A stretch of 64,000 bases of DNA from Plantago ovata (Eukaryota > Streptophyta > Magnoliopsida > Lamiales > Plantaginaceae), in NCBI GenBank assembly GCA_028274465.1, contig CM051455.1:130048096-130112095 (forward strand), written 5' to 3'. Of this stretch, positions 11,401 to 24,400 are shown piece by piece. Both the position numbers and the translations under genes were made by a program. How positions within the stretch are numbered: the first letter of the stretch is position 1; each line of letters opens with the position of its first letter. Below the pieces are notes generated by a model. The model worked only from the letters and a program-made list of their open reading frames with translations, was not told where the DNA came from and ran no database searches.

Positions 11401-12600
11401 TTTTTTATTTCCTCTTAAAAAAACTTTTTCTTTTAACTTTTTTTTTTCAATTCTTCTTTTTTTATTTAAGGTCATGTTTGATCTGTCAATATTAATTTGG
11501 TTGTATATTGCTTTGTAGTAGTTGGTTTGGAAGTATAGTAGGGTTGGTTTTTGTGAGGTTAAGGTGATTTACGATGGTTGCTTGTGTGTAGATTTTTTTT
11601 TTTTTAGTGTATTTTTAAAAGTATTTCTCGTACTGAAGTTATTGTTATTGTTAATAATCTTTCAATTGCTTCAAAAAGAAAAATAGAGTGTTGGTCAACT
11701 GATCAAAAAACATAGATTTTGGTCTTAAACGCTATTATTGTTGATTTAAGGGAATCGTTTTTTAGAATTACCCTCAGAAGACGCGCCTAAAATGTAATAG
11801 ACGGAAGCCTACAACCACAACAAAATAAGAGTTGGTATATATAGTGGAAATTGACTTGCGCCCTGTGCGGCCAACGACCGCATCGCATCATAACCAGCCT
11901 CTTTTGGGGCATGTTTCCTTCCAGTCCCCCAAACATCATTATCTTCGAAAAGTGATTTTTACAATATTTGAACACTCCGAATGAGCTATGCAGCTGTGGG
12001 TCCCACATCTTCATTGGATTATCCTAGTTCTTTTTACAAATATATCTTCGTGATCGTATACTTTCTCCGTTTGTATATATTTCGCCATAATTATATCGAT
12101 TATCGTCATATTCTTCTTAAATGATTGTTTGGTCGTTGGAAACCACGAAATAGGTAATTAGCCTTAATATGACAATAATATACCGTGTCAAAATGTATAT
12201 TACAAAGACTCATCAAAGTTTCCACCGCCAACGAATGCTTTGGCACTATTGACCTATTCATCTTTGATTGACGAACATCATCCACATAATTACAAACATA
12301 TCTTCAGAAACTTCGAAAAGCCATGTAGTGGGGCTCCGAAGGCAATAACAACCTAATAGTATTTCTAGAAAATATAGTTTTTCAATTGTTTGGTTTTGTT
12401 AAAATAAAATGTTTTTATGCTCTTTGGTTTTTGGGCCTTTTTAAGAAAAAAGGAACTAAAATGAAAGGGCATATTGTCTTATTTTAAAAGTCAATAATAA
12501 ATCATAATTTTAAAATTTCATGTTTTTATTGTTGAACTAAAGGGACAGGGGTAGACACTGTAATTATAACACCAAAAATTATTGTTGAAAATTGAACATA
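11401..12600. other. Gene-free spacer
   Basis: AT-rich sequence with T tracts and no convincing frame. A slightly GC-richer patch at 11820-12015 contains a short minus-strand frame without recognisable features. Nothing further is supported. Confidence 0.4.
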
Positions 12601-12632
12601 AACATACAACTAGAAAATAAAAGTTAATATAC

Positions 12633-13040
12633 TTATATAGCTCGTGGTTGCTTCCAAGGTTGGCATATAAGGCCTCCATCTTTAACACACGGTCCTTTTG
12701 ATTTTACATACCAATAACAATCTACGCCTGAACACCAATCTCGACGTACACGTTCGGTCCAAACACCATAGTTTCCAGAACCATGATTTGTTGTGAAAGT
12801 GCAGTAGAATTTTGTATTTCTAAAAAATGTATTTGGTTTGAATGTAAAATCAAATTCTTGGCGATAACTGAGAGTTTTGTATCCAAAATCGTTGTCACCG
12901 GAGAAACAATGAGCTCCGATGGTTTCACCTACTATATCATTTATTATGTGAACATGTCTTACAAACTCTGCACTTCTTGCATCTGCTGCGATGACCAACG
13001 AAATACTCACAATGACAAATAAAGCAAATAATTGATTCAT
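12633..13040 (-). CDS. S-protein homologue 2 (plant self-incompatibility S1 family), secreted
   Basis: Second S1-family secreted protein, 135 residues from the ATG at 13040. The frame could be extended one codon to a GTG, which is not a plausible plant start. It has a signal peptide (MNQLFALFVIVSISLVIAADA) and six cysteines (AHCF, FYC, DWC, VDC, GPC, LIC) at the same spacing as S-protein homologue 1. The motif NHGSGNYGVWTERV corresponds to YGSGDYFLWGKVV there, and the C-termini match (CQPWKQPRAI against CHPWTKPPAL). The upstream region is also shared with copy 1, so the two arose by duplication and now lie in divergent orientation about 8.4 kb apart. The sequences have diverged well beyond half of their residues, so different ligands are possible. 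Intact and intronless. Confidence 0.88.
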   Translation of the reverse strand: MNQLFALFVIVSISLVIAADARSAEFVRHVHIINDIVGETIGAHCFSGDNDFGYKTLSYRQEFDFTFKPNTFFRNTKFYCTFTTNHGSGNYGVWTERVRRDWCSGVDCYWYVKSKGPCVKDGGLICQPWKQPRAI

Positions 13041-13235
13041 CACTGTGATTTCTATCAGAGATAGTTTCTTTTTGTTTAACTACTTGCAGTTTTGTTTAAG
13101 AAGCATATATATATTTATAGGTGGAAATAAAGATTTTGTACATACTAAATTATGCAAGTCTATCAATAGTATCACCATAAATTTCATAACTGTTATCCAA
13201 TTATAGAATGATTAAATTGATGGTTGAGGTATATA
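13041..13235 (-). promoter_or_regulatory. Promoter of S-protein homologue 2, shared with copy 1
   Basis: Reading the minus strand, aatttagtatgtacaaaatct and a taaatatatatat TATA-like block precede the ATG by about 60-110 bp. Further up, attctataattggata and accatcaat match the promoter of S-protein homologue 1. Confidence 0.6.
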
Positions 13236-13564
13236 GGAGTAAAATTGTCGTGCGAATTTCCAGTGTCATTTTCACGCGCCACAATGTAAAAATTAGAAAG
13301 CAAATAAGATTTATTTGATCATAACATTTCTCCAATCTCTTTTAAATCATCAAAGTTAAATTAGGCTAACTGACTAGCTCAAAGCCACAAACCATGAAGT
13401 AGGAAATGTGTGAAGTACTTTAATTACTATATACCTATGTGAAAGTAAATGAGTGAGTTTATCAAATAAGGAGCCAGTAGAAATCACAATTTACAAATGC
13501 CCAAATCAAATAGGCTCTGCTTCTTGTTTGAGTATCAATTCATTCATCATTTGGTTGCAGTTTT

Positions 13565-15341
13565 TTATTTATTTTTTGCCTTGATTTCCTGAACCAACAA
13601 TTTCAAGTTTGCATGAGAAGAACCTCCATCTTCAATGGCTCTACTTGAAGCTTCTCCAAACTTTTTAGCTTTTCTTCTCCTTTCTTTTCCTTCTTCACCT
13701 TCATCCATCAATTTCTCCAAAGCTTTCCCAACCTCTTCCCTCTTAACCACTAACCCCATCTTCTCTTCCTCCCCCCATTTCACAGGCACTTCCACTCCAA
13801 TGCTCACTCCAACTCCCAACACTTCCACTATTAACTTCTCATTACAAAATTGCTCGGCGAAAAGTGGCCATGTCACCATTGGCACGCCAGCCGAGATCCC
13901 TTCAAGCGTCGAATTCCACCCGCAGTGCGTCAAGAACCCTCCCACAGCACTGTGAGATAATATCAACAACTGCGGTGCCCACCCCCGTATCACAAGCCCT
14001 CTTCCTTTAGTCCTATCCTCGAACCCATCTTCCATAATACATTTTTCCAGGGACCCCAATTTGTCCCCTGCCCCCAGCGCCCAAATGAAAGGCTTGTTCG
14101 ACGCTTCCAGGCCAAACCCAAGCTCCATCATCTGTGGCACTGGCAATCGCGCTAGACTTCCAAGGCTTGCGTAAATCACAGTCCCTGGCTCATGTCCATC
14201 GAGCCATTTGATGCAATCTTGCTTAGTAATAGAAGCATTGTTGCCTCTGTCAGCCAAATCCATTACATCTTTATTGCACAGTGAAACAGGGCCAATGCAC
14301 CAAACTTTTTCACCTTTCACTTTGCTATATCCCTCCACATACTCTGCCTCAAGCTCCTCAAAACTATTCACTACCACCCCATAGGATACTTTCTCTGCAG
14401 CTCTGATCTGATCAGTTACATCTTTCAACACCGTTGATTTTTTATTCGCTGCACCACCAGCTACCTGAAATGATTGAAACATTAACATCTTAAATGCTTG
14501 CAAATTGTCCGTTCAACATCGTAATAAATTATTTTATTATTTTGAAACGGCAAATATTACAACTACTTCTACACTACTATCATACAAACATCCTAAACCA
14601 TCTTATTTCTCCACACCTATACCAACATTATAACTTCGTCACCACCATGGATCTAACCATGCACTTCTAATTTCAGTGCTCCAGCTCCTTACCGCTGCAC
14701 CGCCTTATGACTCCTTCAACGTCGTAATAATGATAAAGGAAACAAGAGATGAGTAAATTCAGTTTTAGTTTCTTTCTCCATACCTGGGATTTTCTCAACT
14801 TGATCTTATGAGGTATATTAGGTACTTCAAGCTCATCCATGTCCGATTCCAACGAATCAAGAATGTTAGAAGCCCTAACATTGTGCGAACAGAGGAGCGA
14901 AAAGCAGCAAGTCCCATGGAACACAATTCTCGGAATACCAAACCTCTGAGCGATCTGTGTAGTCCAAGGCAACCCCATATCGGAGATCAAGCAACTCGGA
15001 GGAGGAGACATTTCGTCGAACAGCTTGCCTACATCTTTCTGCAACAGATTAAGCGCCATAAAGAAATTTGCAGCCAAGTCCAGGGACGGCAGAGCATCGA
15101 GATTCTCGCAACCTTCTGGTAACCCAGCCTCAACGGAAGGGAAACGGACTTGGAGCAGTCGGATATCGTAGCCTGATCGATCGACTGTGGGGCGAAATCG
15201 GGCTGCGTTTTTGGGAGTAGTGATTAACGAGACAGTTACGTTTTGGCGGGAAATGAGCTTGGCTATGTCGACCATGGGGATCATGTGGCCGGGGGCCATT
15301 AATGGGAAGAGGATGAAGTGAACTGGAGAATTGGAAGCCAT
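13565..15341 (-). CDS. UDP-glycosyltransferase, UGT73-like, 2 exons
   Basis: Transfers a sugar from a UDP-sugar to a small acceptor in the cytosol. Exon 1 is 15341-14784 (186 codons); exon 2 is 14464-13565 (299 codons plus stop). The intron is phase 0 with donor GTATGG and acceptor TTTCAG. The 485-residue product has normal family length. His19 (APGHMIPM) and Asp121 (LISDMGLPW) fit the catalytic dyad. The 44-residue PSPG box spans residues 348-391, from WAPQ through [10 protein letters not shown] to FAEQ; the final Gln often goes with glucose donors. The N-terminal [15 protein letters not shown] pattern is typical of UGT73. That group acts on flavonoids, triterpenoids and hormones; the acceptor cannot be read here. 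The intron carries a SINE-like repeat. The gene looks intact. It has no neighbouring UGT copy and no obvious pathway partner. Confidence 0.92.
14535..14725 (-). mobile_element. SINE-like repeat in the UGT intron
   Basis: On the plus strand the intron reads ...actacttctacactacta...aaaccatcttatttctccacacc...aactccttaccgc. This matches the SINE at 54733-54874, which has a clean B box. The B box here (ggttagatccatgg on the minus strand) is degenerate and no target duplication was found. It lies in the same orientation as the gene. Confidence 0.6.
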
Positions 15342-16230
15342 GATCAGGATCCAGAAAATAGGTTGCTGCTAACTGTAAGTGCTTTGTTTATCTGTTTGAG
15401 TAGAAGAAATATAGATAAGGTGCATAATTGTTTGGATGTTAGTTAATCACAGAGAGCTAAAGAAAAGTAAATATTGATGTAACCACTTCAGTGGTTTCGT
15501 ACAAGACAGCACTACTACTAATGGTTAAGCCAACAAGTTTGGTAGATGAATCTAATAAACACTTGCAAATTACTAACTAACAATAACAAAGGAAGATTTG
15601 TAAGCAATCAAATCAAAGAGAAGGGTTGGTGGTAGAAACACAAATTAGCTTTGAAGAGATCTCTTTCGTACTAGCAAGTTCAGTAGGATGTTAATTATTC
15701 GTTTAAGACATATCATGAAAGGCGCCTATCATCACTAATAATTGGGCATAAATTCCCAGTAGTACGTAGAGTGTATATTGATCAACATTTGGAGTATGTA
15801 ATGACCACAAAGGCCGTCACCACTCTGTCATTAGAGGATGTTTGTGTTGGCTATTTGAATCATTGATCAATACACACAATACGTTGATGAATCAACCCAT
15901 CATGCTAGTACAATCAAGAACCCTAACATTGCAAGTCTACATTTCTACCACCAACACAAGATCATGCACAATTGCAAGTATGCAACAACAACAACATACA
16001 TTATTGAATAACAAGAATCCATAGATAATCAATAATTAAGAAGAGAGAAAGCTAATACAAGTTACCCCAAATTGTCACTTTGTGGAGATGAAAACTCCCA
16101 AATGTTGATGAATTTATAGATGATTGATGAATCCAATCTCGTTCAATGATGGAATTACAATAATCCAATGTTAACTAAGATCAATAGGAGAGGTATGGTA
16201 TTCTCCTAGGGTTTACATGAGTGAAAGATG
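15342..16230. other. Spacer upstream of the UGT
   Basis: Holds the UGT upstream region and AT-rich spacer. A short plus-strand frame at 15842-16024 has no recognisable features. No gene is supported. Confidence 0.4.
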
Positions 16231-16239
16231 TGAAGACAT

Positions 16240-16880
16240 TAAAGAGGAATATGTTTTAAAGTGAAAAGTGCGAATCTACACGTCAGAAAGAAGGACTTGG
16301 CGGCGTTGCCCCGCCCAGGCGGGTCACGTAACTTCCTTCTGCCGGCCGCCGTCAAATGGCGCTAGAGGATGCATGTGTGGTTGGATTGGTTCTCATGACA
16401 TATTGTTAGATAGTTATTTGAGATAGCTATGTATTGGTGTTGGTATGAGGTCGATCAGATACTGTATAAAAGATGTATGGCTAGGTCGTGCCAATGATGC
16501 ATACTTGAAACACTCCAAAACCTTCATCTGAACTTTAAATTTACTCTCTTCTTCACCTTGCACAAGCTATTCTCAATGTCTTTTCATTAATCCTTGCTCC
16601 CAAAGTTAGCCAAATCCTCACAAAATGCTAATCTTCACTCTTCTCGAGCCACATGCACTCACGACGAGCACATCTACGAAAATCCATAAAGATTCAACGA
16701 GATCAGGTTGCATCCAAAATAAGGCGTTTAAGCTCCAAAATGTACCTAGGTGCCTGAAATATGCAAACCAAATAAAACGTGATTCCATTATACAAAACTA
16801 AAAGGAGAACAAAGCTAAAAGATAGCAAACTACGGAAAACAAAACTAGATAAAGGTGTCAAATACACCACCATCATTATA
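16240..16880. repeat. Dispersed retroelement-like fragment, also inside CACTA element B
   Basis: Pieces such as ttatggctaggtcg / actccaaaaccttcatctgaact / aaggcgtttaagctccaaaat / acaaaactaaaag recur in order at about 44640-45010, inside CACTA element B. A GC-rich patch (16300-16360) precedes it. Neither copy codes for a protein I recognise. It is probably part of a non-coding LTR element or a TRIM/LARD. Confidence 0.55.
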
Positions 16881-18440
16881 GCAAGACCATAACAAGTAAA
16901 GAAAATGACTAAACATGTGCATTTGCTTTTTTGATATCGGTGTGTTATGAATTGAAATTATGTGTTTTGAAGAAGAAACGAACTAATATAATAAGAACAG
17001 TTTACTATTTACTAATGTGGTTACAAGATAAGTGACTTGTAGCACTCGCACAAGTAAGAAATGAAATGTGAATGTAAATTGACCGTAATGAAAGAGAAGA
17101 AACATATGTGATAGAAATGGTTATTACGTATACTTACATGTTAAATGACTTGTTATATATCAAGTACCTTACAGGCCGTTAAATGGCAAGTTACTTTATT
17201 ATACGTATTGAGCTCACTCACCCAATTGCGATGTTGACTTTTATAGTTATTGAAGAAGTAAATAAAGAAACAGGCTTAATTGATAGAAGTTAAGTCTTTC
17301 ACTCATTCACCTTGGACTCATCATCTGCATCTCATATAGTGTAACTGTGAGGATTGAGTCCTCCAAGCATGTGAAATATGTGTTATGTCTTGTTTAATCG
17401 CTTTCGCTCGTGTACATAAAGTATGGAAAATGTCTTTTCAGTGCATGTGTAATGATTTTGAAAGTAGTGTGTAGTTTAAATGCTTCCGCTTGTTTTTAAC
17501 ACATAAGTGTGTTGTTAATTATGTACGAAGGTGATAGAGTGATCCACTAAATAAAATCGCAAAACTCATTACAACTTTCAAAAATGGACCAAAAATATTC
17601 CGAAATCATTTGCTAAAAATACAGTGCATGAAAATAGAATGAACGTGCTAGAAAGTATTGGACAACATGTCAACGTAGATGCTTAAAACAACCACAAGAG
17701 GCATTAAAAAAACTCATAATGCTGGTTACAATCTTCATATACCATGACCGTGGAATGATTCTATACTAATTTTTTATCAGGAAGAAAATGCCAAACACAT
17801 TTAGTCATCACGGTCCTGAATTGAATATCACTGAATAACAACCGATGATAAAAAACCACAAGAAAGTTTAAAACATTGAAAAATGCAAAAAAAATTCACT
17901 TATCATTGACTGAAAACACTGAAGAACAAGTAATCATAGATGCTAAAACACCTAGGACCAGATTAAAGACACATGATGAAACAACGAACCACAAGAAGAT
18001 ATACTAAAACAACCATATACAGTACAATGCTAAAAACGCACTAACATTAATGGAGACGTACATTTTGTTGTTGTTATGGCTATAAATAAGATCAAACATA
18101 CAAATTAAAAGCCTTAGGTTGCTAGCAAAATATCCTTATAGTAAGATTTCTAATATTATTGTAGCATAGTTGAATAGTTCATAATGGTCGAAAAATGCTA
18201 CAAAAAGATGAAAGAATGGACTCAATCTTTTTGGACAAGTTTCAACATTATTATATCATTGACGCAGGTAAAAATATAATGTAAACATGAAAAGAAATAA
18301 AAATAAATCTAATTGGACCTGTAACCTGTTGGACCTAATCCGAATGGCAAATTGATTTCTAATAATAAGTCCAGTAACAAATTCCGGTCTTCTTCTTCGT
18401 CTACACGAGACTTCATTCAATTCGTTTACGGTGCAAAATA
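16881..18440. other. Gene-free spacer upstream of the HAD gene
   Basis: AT-rich spacer without credible frames. The last 150 bp before the ATG at 18441 presumably hold the promoter and leader of the HAD gene, but I cannot place a TATA box with confidence. Confidence 0.4.
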
Positions 18441-21400
18441 ATGGAGAAAGCTCTGAGCTTCATGAGCTCCTCGTCCTCTTCCTGTCTACTTCCCCTCACT
18501 CCGACGTCGTTTCCTTCTCACTTGCCAACCAAACTCAGATTATCGGTAAATAAATAATCCTCTTCTATGCATAATAATATATTTCAATTAAATTATAATT
18601 CAATTAGTCTCTGTGTGTGTTAATAAATAATCTATTTCAACAGACGTTAAAGCGCTCGAGCAAATATGAGAATCGTAATTTACTCCTAAGGAAAGCTTTC
18701 GGCTCCAGTGAAAATAGCACGCCCAACAGAATTTTCATGGAAGAGGTGATTGATTTTGTCCGAATTTCTATTTTCCGTTGTTGTTGCTAATTTGAAGCTT
18801 ATCTCACTGTATTAAGTATGTTTTTTAATTTAATTTGATATGTGACTGTCCTATTTTATTGATTTTATTGGTTTGTGGTTTGTATTATTAGGTTATTGGT
18901 GCTGAATATGGGGAAGGTTTTGAGACATTTAGGCCTGAAGGTCCTCTTAAAGTTGATGTGGTAAGAGATTGATAAAATAGAATGTTATGGATATTTTGTT
19001 AACTGTTAAATGCGCCTTAAACGCGCCTTACGTTTGTGTTTTCTTGTTATGGTGTAGGACTTTTTAAATGACAGAATGGATGAAGGGTTTCTTCAGAGGA
19101 TTCGGTATGCAATGAAGCCTGACGAAGCATATGGGCTTATATTTTCTTGGGATAATGTTGTGGTAAACCTCTGAAATTTTAGAATGTGTCTTTATATTAA
19201 TATAGTACTACTAATATATGTATGGAGCTTCTATGGGCTAAATGTCTTATTTGTTTGATAAGCTTCGATAAAGGTAAATGGTGTTATCTGGTTACTATTG
19301 CGGCCTTCTAATTGGTCTTCGGTACTCTGGGATGGAGTATACATGAATTGGAGCTATTACCAATAGAGAAAAATGTTTTATTTGTACATGTAATGGATTT
19401 GACCTGTTTAGTTTTTGTAATGTTTAAACAAAGTACTAGTCCATTACATTAATAGATGACTCGACTCATGCTTGCTCCGGATAAAATGATGTTAACAAAG
19501 CCTGCATAGATAAGAGTTAATAAAAGCTTCAATATATGTTAAGCTGCTCTGGAAAATCATTTATGAGTTACCTGAGTTCTCCATTTTTTTTGGCAGCCCG
19601 TGGTACCATGTGAATGCTTGTCCCCTATTTAGTTCGCACGTACTTATTGAACAGGGATTGTAAACATTATCATATTAGGCATTGGTGATTATGCTTCTGA
19701 GTTATGTAAACTTTGTAATACTTTTTGCCACTTTACACTAGCCATGTCTCTATTAGATTTTCTGTTCTCTACCGCTCATGCTTTACTAATTTATAATGCT
19801 CAGGCAGATACTCGAGCCCTGAAGTTGCAAGCCTGGGAACAACTTGCATCTGAGGAAGGTAATGTTCATGACCTTTTTGTTCTTGCCATTATTTTATGCC
19901 AGCATGGCTCAAGAACTTTTTAGTATTTAATAGAGTAACCAAAAAAAAAAAAAAAAAACAAAAGAAGCAGAAGAAGAACCGCAATATGTCTTATGGGTTG
20001 AGACTGTAGTTTCTATTCCTTTTGGAAGACATCAGAATCGACAAGTTGGGAGTTCTTATTGAGAATCTGAAACACACAGTTTATTTTTAAAGGATATGGC
20101 TCATTTAATTATCTATATTATGCATCACGTGATTACTCGAAATCAATAAAAATTGGTTACCTAGTTTAACACAATGGGGCATAATAGTGCTCCTATTATG
20201 CAAGTGAAGTGAAGCCCACTGGTTGGTGCTTTTGATTTGTTTCTATACCGTGTGAGCATGTTCTCAGAATTTTTTTGGACTTTAGCCAAGTAACTTAGTG
20301 ATGTTTTGTCTACGCCAAAACATGCTAGGTTTCTTCTTTCATGTAACACACGCTTAATTTCACAGGTATTAAGTGTAAGGGTTTATTTAAGTTCACTAAG
20401 CTATAATTAAGGTCTAGAATAATCTGATTTGGTGTCACCAAAGCCAGAAATAGGTTTCTGGAATTTATAGAACATACCCTTTCATTGTGAATGGGTGCTA
20501 ATGGAAGAAGAAAAAGAGTAGAGTATAGAACAATAACAAGAAGGGTTAATTTCAAATATGTTACTTAACTTTTCAACTTATATCACATACTGTATATAGC
20601 TTAACTTATTTTGTCAAATAACCATCCCAACTTTCTGAAGTTTATCACATGTGTTGCTCTATAAGAATTCACCGACTTGGATGACATTTTGGACATTTCA
20701 AAATGCAAGGACTAAAATCATTAGCCATGCGGGTTTATTCACGTGTCAACACTTAAATGAAGTACTAGATATCGGTCAATGAAAATCTCTCTTTTGATTC
20801 TATTCGTCTGACTTCCTTTATGATGAAATATTATACTATAGTTCATTGTCATCTTTAAGAGAAACCAAGAATGACGGAATTTGAAAAGCCTTATTAGATT
20901 GCATAAAATCAAAAGATAATTTGCACATGAAAATGGTTGATTTGTATTTTGTAGCTGAATGACATTTATACAACTCTTCCATTGCACCTGATGTTTATCT
21001 AGCAACATTTGTGTTGAAATTCAGAAAGGTCGGCTGGTTATTGATAAAATGTAAGTTTAGCTACATTTGTGATATAAGTTGAAAACTTAGCAACATTTGT
21101 GAAATTAACCCTAACAAGAATTGAAGATGGAGAATGTCCTCTCCATGAGAGGGAGTTTATTAAGGCAGATTTGTACTTTGTTATTGAAAATTTGCTGCTT
21201 TACTCTTAATTATGTATGATTTATGACACATGCAATTCAGTAACATTGGTGTTGTATATAGATATTATTTTATATGCATGTATGCAATATTTCAAACAGC
21301 GTACGATGCCGTTACCCTAGGACATGTTTGCTAGAAGGTGTAATTGCGCTACGAGTTATTAATTACCATTGTTCTATTGTGTGCGCCTGCAGGCTTACAC

Positions 21401-24400
21401 AATTCACACCCTAGTTAGTGGTTAGGTGTGCCCAGTGGGGAAAAAAACAATTAATACAGAATAACCAAAAAAATACTTGTATATTTAAAAAATCTTCCTT
21501 GATTTACATCACCTTGACCTTTGATTTTAGATACTTCATATATCTACTTAATTGATCATGTACTGTAATAGAGGGAAGATGAACCAGATAATTGAGATTC
21601 TTCAGAGTTTTATGGGGATAAAGTATTAAATGATGTGGCTTCTTTTCTTTTTCAGGAAAGGAGATTCCTGAAGATTATAATGTTCAACAAATCTTGCTGT
21701 ATGCAGGTGCAGATTATGTTCTTCATAAGGTCCGGAAACTCTATAATTTTCATTTCATGTGCTTACCTCCCGAACCCAATAGTTTTGAAGGACTGAATTT
21801 TATTAGTATATGTAGTTGTTGAAAGTATAGGATTGATTCTGTTTTCGCTTGATTTGTATTTTTGGCTTGGTTAGTTTCTGCGTTTTTTATTGGTTAACAA
21901 TTTAAATAACTGATGTCTACTGCTACTGAGAAAGAAGACATCTTAGATCGAGTTTCCTGAATGGGATATTGTTGTTTCCGTCGTTTTCTCTAAGAGATCC
22001 ATTGGACCATTTGTACTCATAGAGGCTCTAACCAGTTTCCTAGAGTGTGTATACGCATCATCACTTCCCATTGCTAGGTTTCTCTGTCATGACTCCTTGG
22101 TAGGTAGAATGTAAATGCATCCATGAAACTTTCATTGGATATCCTTTAGTTTCAGGAGTTTTAGCTTTGACTATGAACTTATTATTAAAAATGATTGATG
22201 TTCCATTGTTCGTGTACTTTGAAAGTTTTGTTGTATTTTTATTGTGGAAGCGACTCTTGTTTATTTATTTATGATAGCTTTATCTCATGCCAGTCTCAAA
22301 TTAAGCATCGCTATGCCCTGTAATTAGTGTTCTGCTGCTTTGGTGGTACTTTGTTTCTGATAGTGACACACTGAAGTGTATGAAAGCTAGTTTTGCCATA
22401 ATTATGAACATTTGCATACATAGTTGCCAATAGCACTCTCTACAGCAAATAGCAACAAGAGCAATGACGAACTACTACTAACAAGAGCAAGTGTTAAACA
22501 GGAACACAAAATCATGTTCCGGAATTGTATCACTGAATGACTCTAGATAATGTGAAACTATAAACTGAAAACATAGATTTACAGTCCAACCAGTTTTTAC
22601 TTATTAAAAATCCAAATCCAACTAAAAATCAACCTCAATTAGGAGTCTAGGGCTCTTTCTACTTTATTTGATATTCTATAGACAAACTTCTATTGATCTT
22701 CTCCATGAACAAATATCTTGAGTGTAGACTTTGTTTAGCAATTTAAAATCTTGCAGAACTTTGTTTTGTTCATTTTTTATTTGCTTGAAAGTTGACTTTA
22801 TTTTTACATTGATGAGTGAATGAGGTATTATCATACATTTTTTAACCGTTTTATTGTTTATAATTGCTGAAATATCTGAAGTACATAGTTTACATATCGT
22901 ATCTATTCTGTAGACTCAAATAGCACTCGCTGCCTCTGTATTGCATAGCAAGGTCCATTTGCTATGGTCCATTGTTCGCTAACTGTTGTCACATATATCA
23001 TGAGAATTACATTGATATTGCTTACTACCGTTCTTTTTAGCCATATGACAGAATGTTTACAATAAAGTCAATATTTGCAGTCAATAAAATAATACATTTC
23101 TGAGATTTAAGAATAGGAGTTTCAACCCTTCTCACTTCTCAGTATACACAAATAATAGGGTCTTTGTTTATTTTAGGTATTACCGTGGGAGAAATCTGAA
23201 GACGATATCACTAGGATGAAGTCCAGGCTCTCTCAATTGTATTACGAGTATCTTCTGAAAGTAAGTTTTTATACAATCTAGAGTTTGTCTCTAATTTCTT
23301 GTAACTATTTTTTTCCCGATCTGTACTGGTATCCTCACGGGGTTATATATTTTTCTTTTTTACTTAGCTTTCAGAACCTGTCGAAGGTCTAAAGGAATGG
23401 TTAGATACTCTAGCTACATGTCGCATACCCTGCGCAGTTGTTTCAAGTCTTGACCGCAAAAACATGGTTGATACTTTAGACCGTATGGGACTTCAGAGAT
23501 GTTTCCAGGTCAGTGCCTAGTCAAATTATGGATGTGCATACACACGTAAATTCTTTTCATAGGGAATATCTGAAACTCAACAACACTGCTCTCTCTCTCT
23601 CTCTCTCTCAAAATACAAAACTAAATTTTGTATTTGAGATGGTTTTGATCCTTTCCTTCGGGATTGCAGGCCATTGTATCTGATGAAGATGGAATGGAGT
23701 CCATAGCTCATAGATTCCTTTCAGCGGCTGTGAAGGTATGTTATTGGGCTTCGAGTGGAAATAGAAAAAAACTTAATATTGATCTTAAATGTGGATATTC
23801 TTAAATTTTAAACTCATGTGATAAGGGGCTTTTGCTATAGCTGAAACGTTTTTAGAGTGTTGAATTTTAGAGAAAGTTGCAGGTAAAAGTATCTATCAGA
23901 GAACCATTGAATGTTTGCTGAATGTGCAAAGGTTGTGAACACGGTGTTTCCTAATGTCTTTAAATAGAAAAGAGGAGCTAGAATTTCGCTACCAACTTCT
24001 AGTTTTTGGCTTCTACCTTCACATTTTAAGACAGGAGAAAGTTTTTTTTTGCAAACATGGAAGCATTCCTGCTACAGATATGCTCAAAGCTTGTTTGCAA
24101 GAGCATTTTTGAAAGCACTCACATAATGATTGTGAACCTAGTGCTTGTGTTTTCTTATGTTTGTCAAGTTCTATTAAGCATCCGGAATGAATTATAGTGC
24201 CCCTTTTAATTTTTATTTTTTCTATCTAGTAGAGATTGGTTTAACTTAGTTAGATTTTGTCTACAGTTGGATCGGAAACCCTCCAAGTGTGTTGTATTTG
24301 AGGATGATCCCAGGGGAATCACGGCTGCGCACAACTGTACAATGATGGCCGTGGCTTTAATTGGCGCTCATCCAGCGTAAGTGTCGAATTAATTATTTAT

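Noticed and set aside
4242-13040. Self-incompatibility locus
   Set aside because: S1-family genes are numerous in plants; no partner receptor or pollen determinant is present.
13041-13043. Start of S-protein homologue 2 at 13043
   Set aside because: The codon is GTG; the ATG at 13040 aligns with the inner start of copy 1.
20161-21008. Minus-strand genes at 20161, 20325 and 20739
   Set aside because: They lie in HAD intron 5 and its MITE, are AT-rich, and lack recognisable domains.
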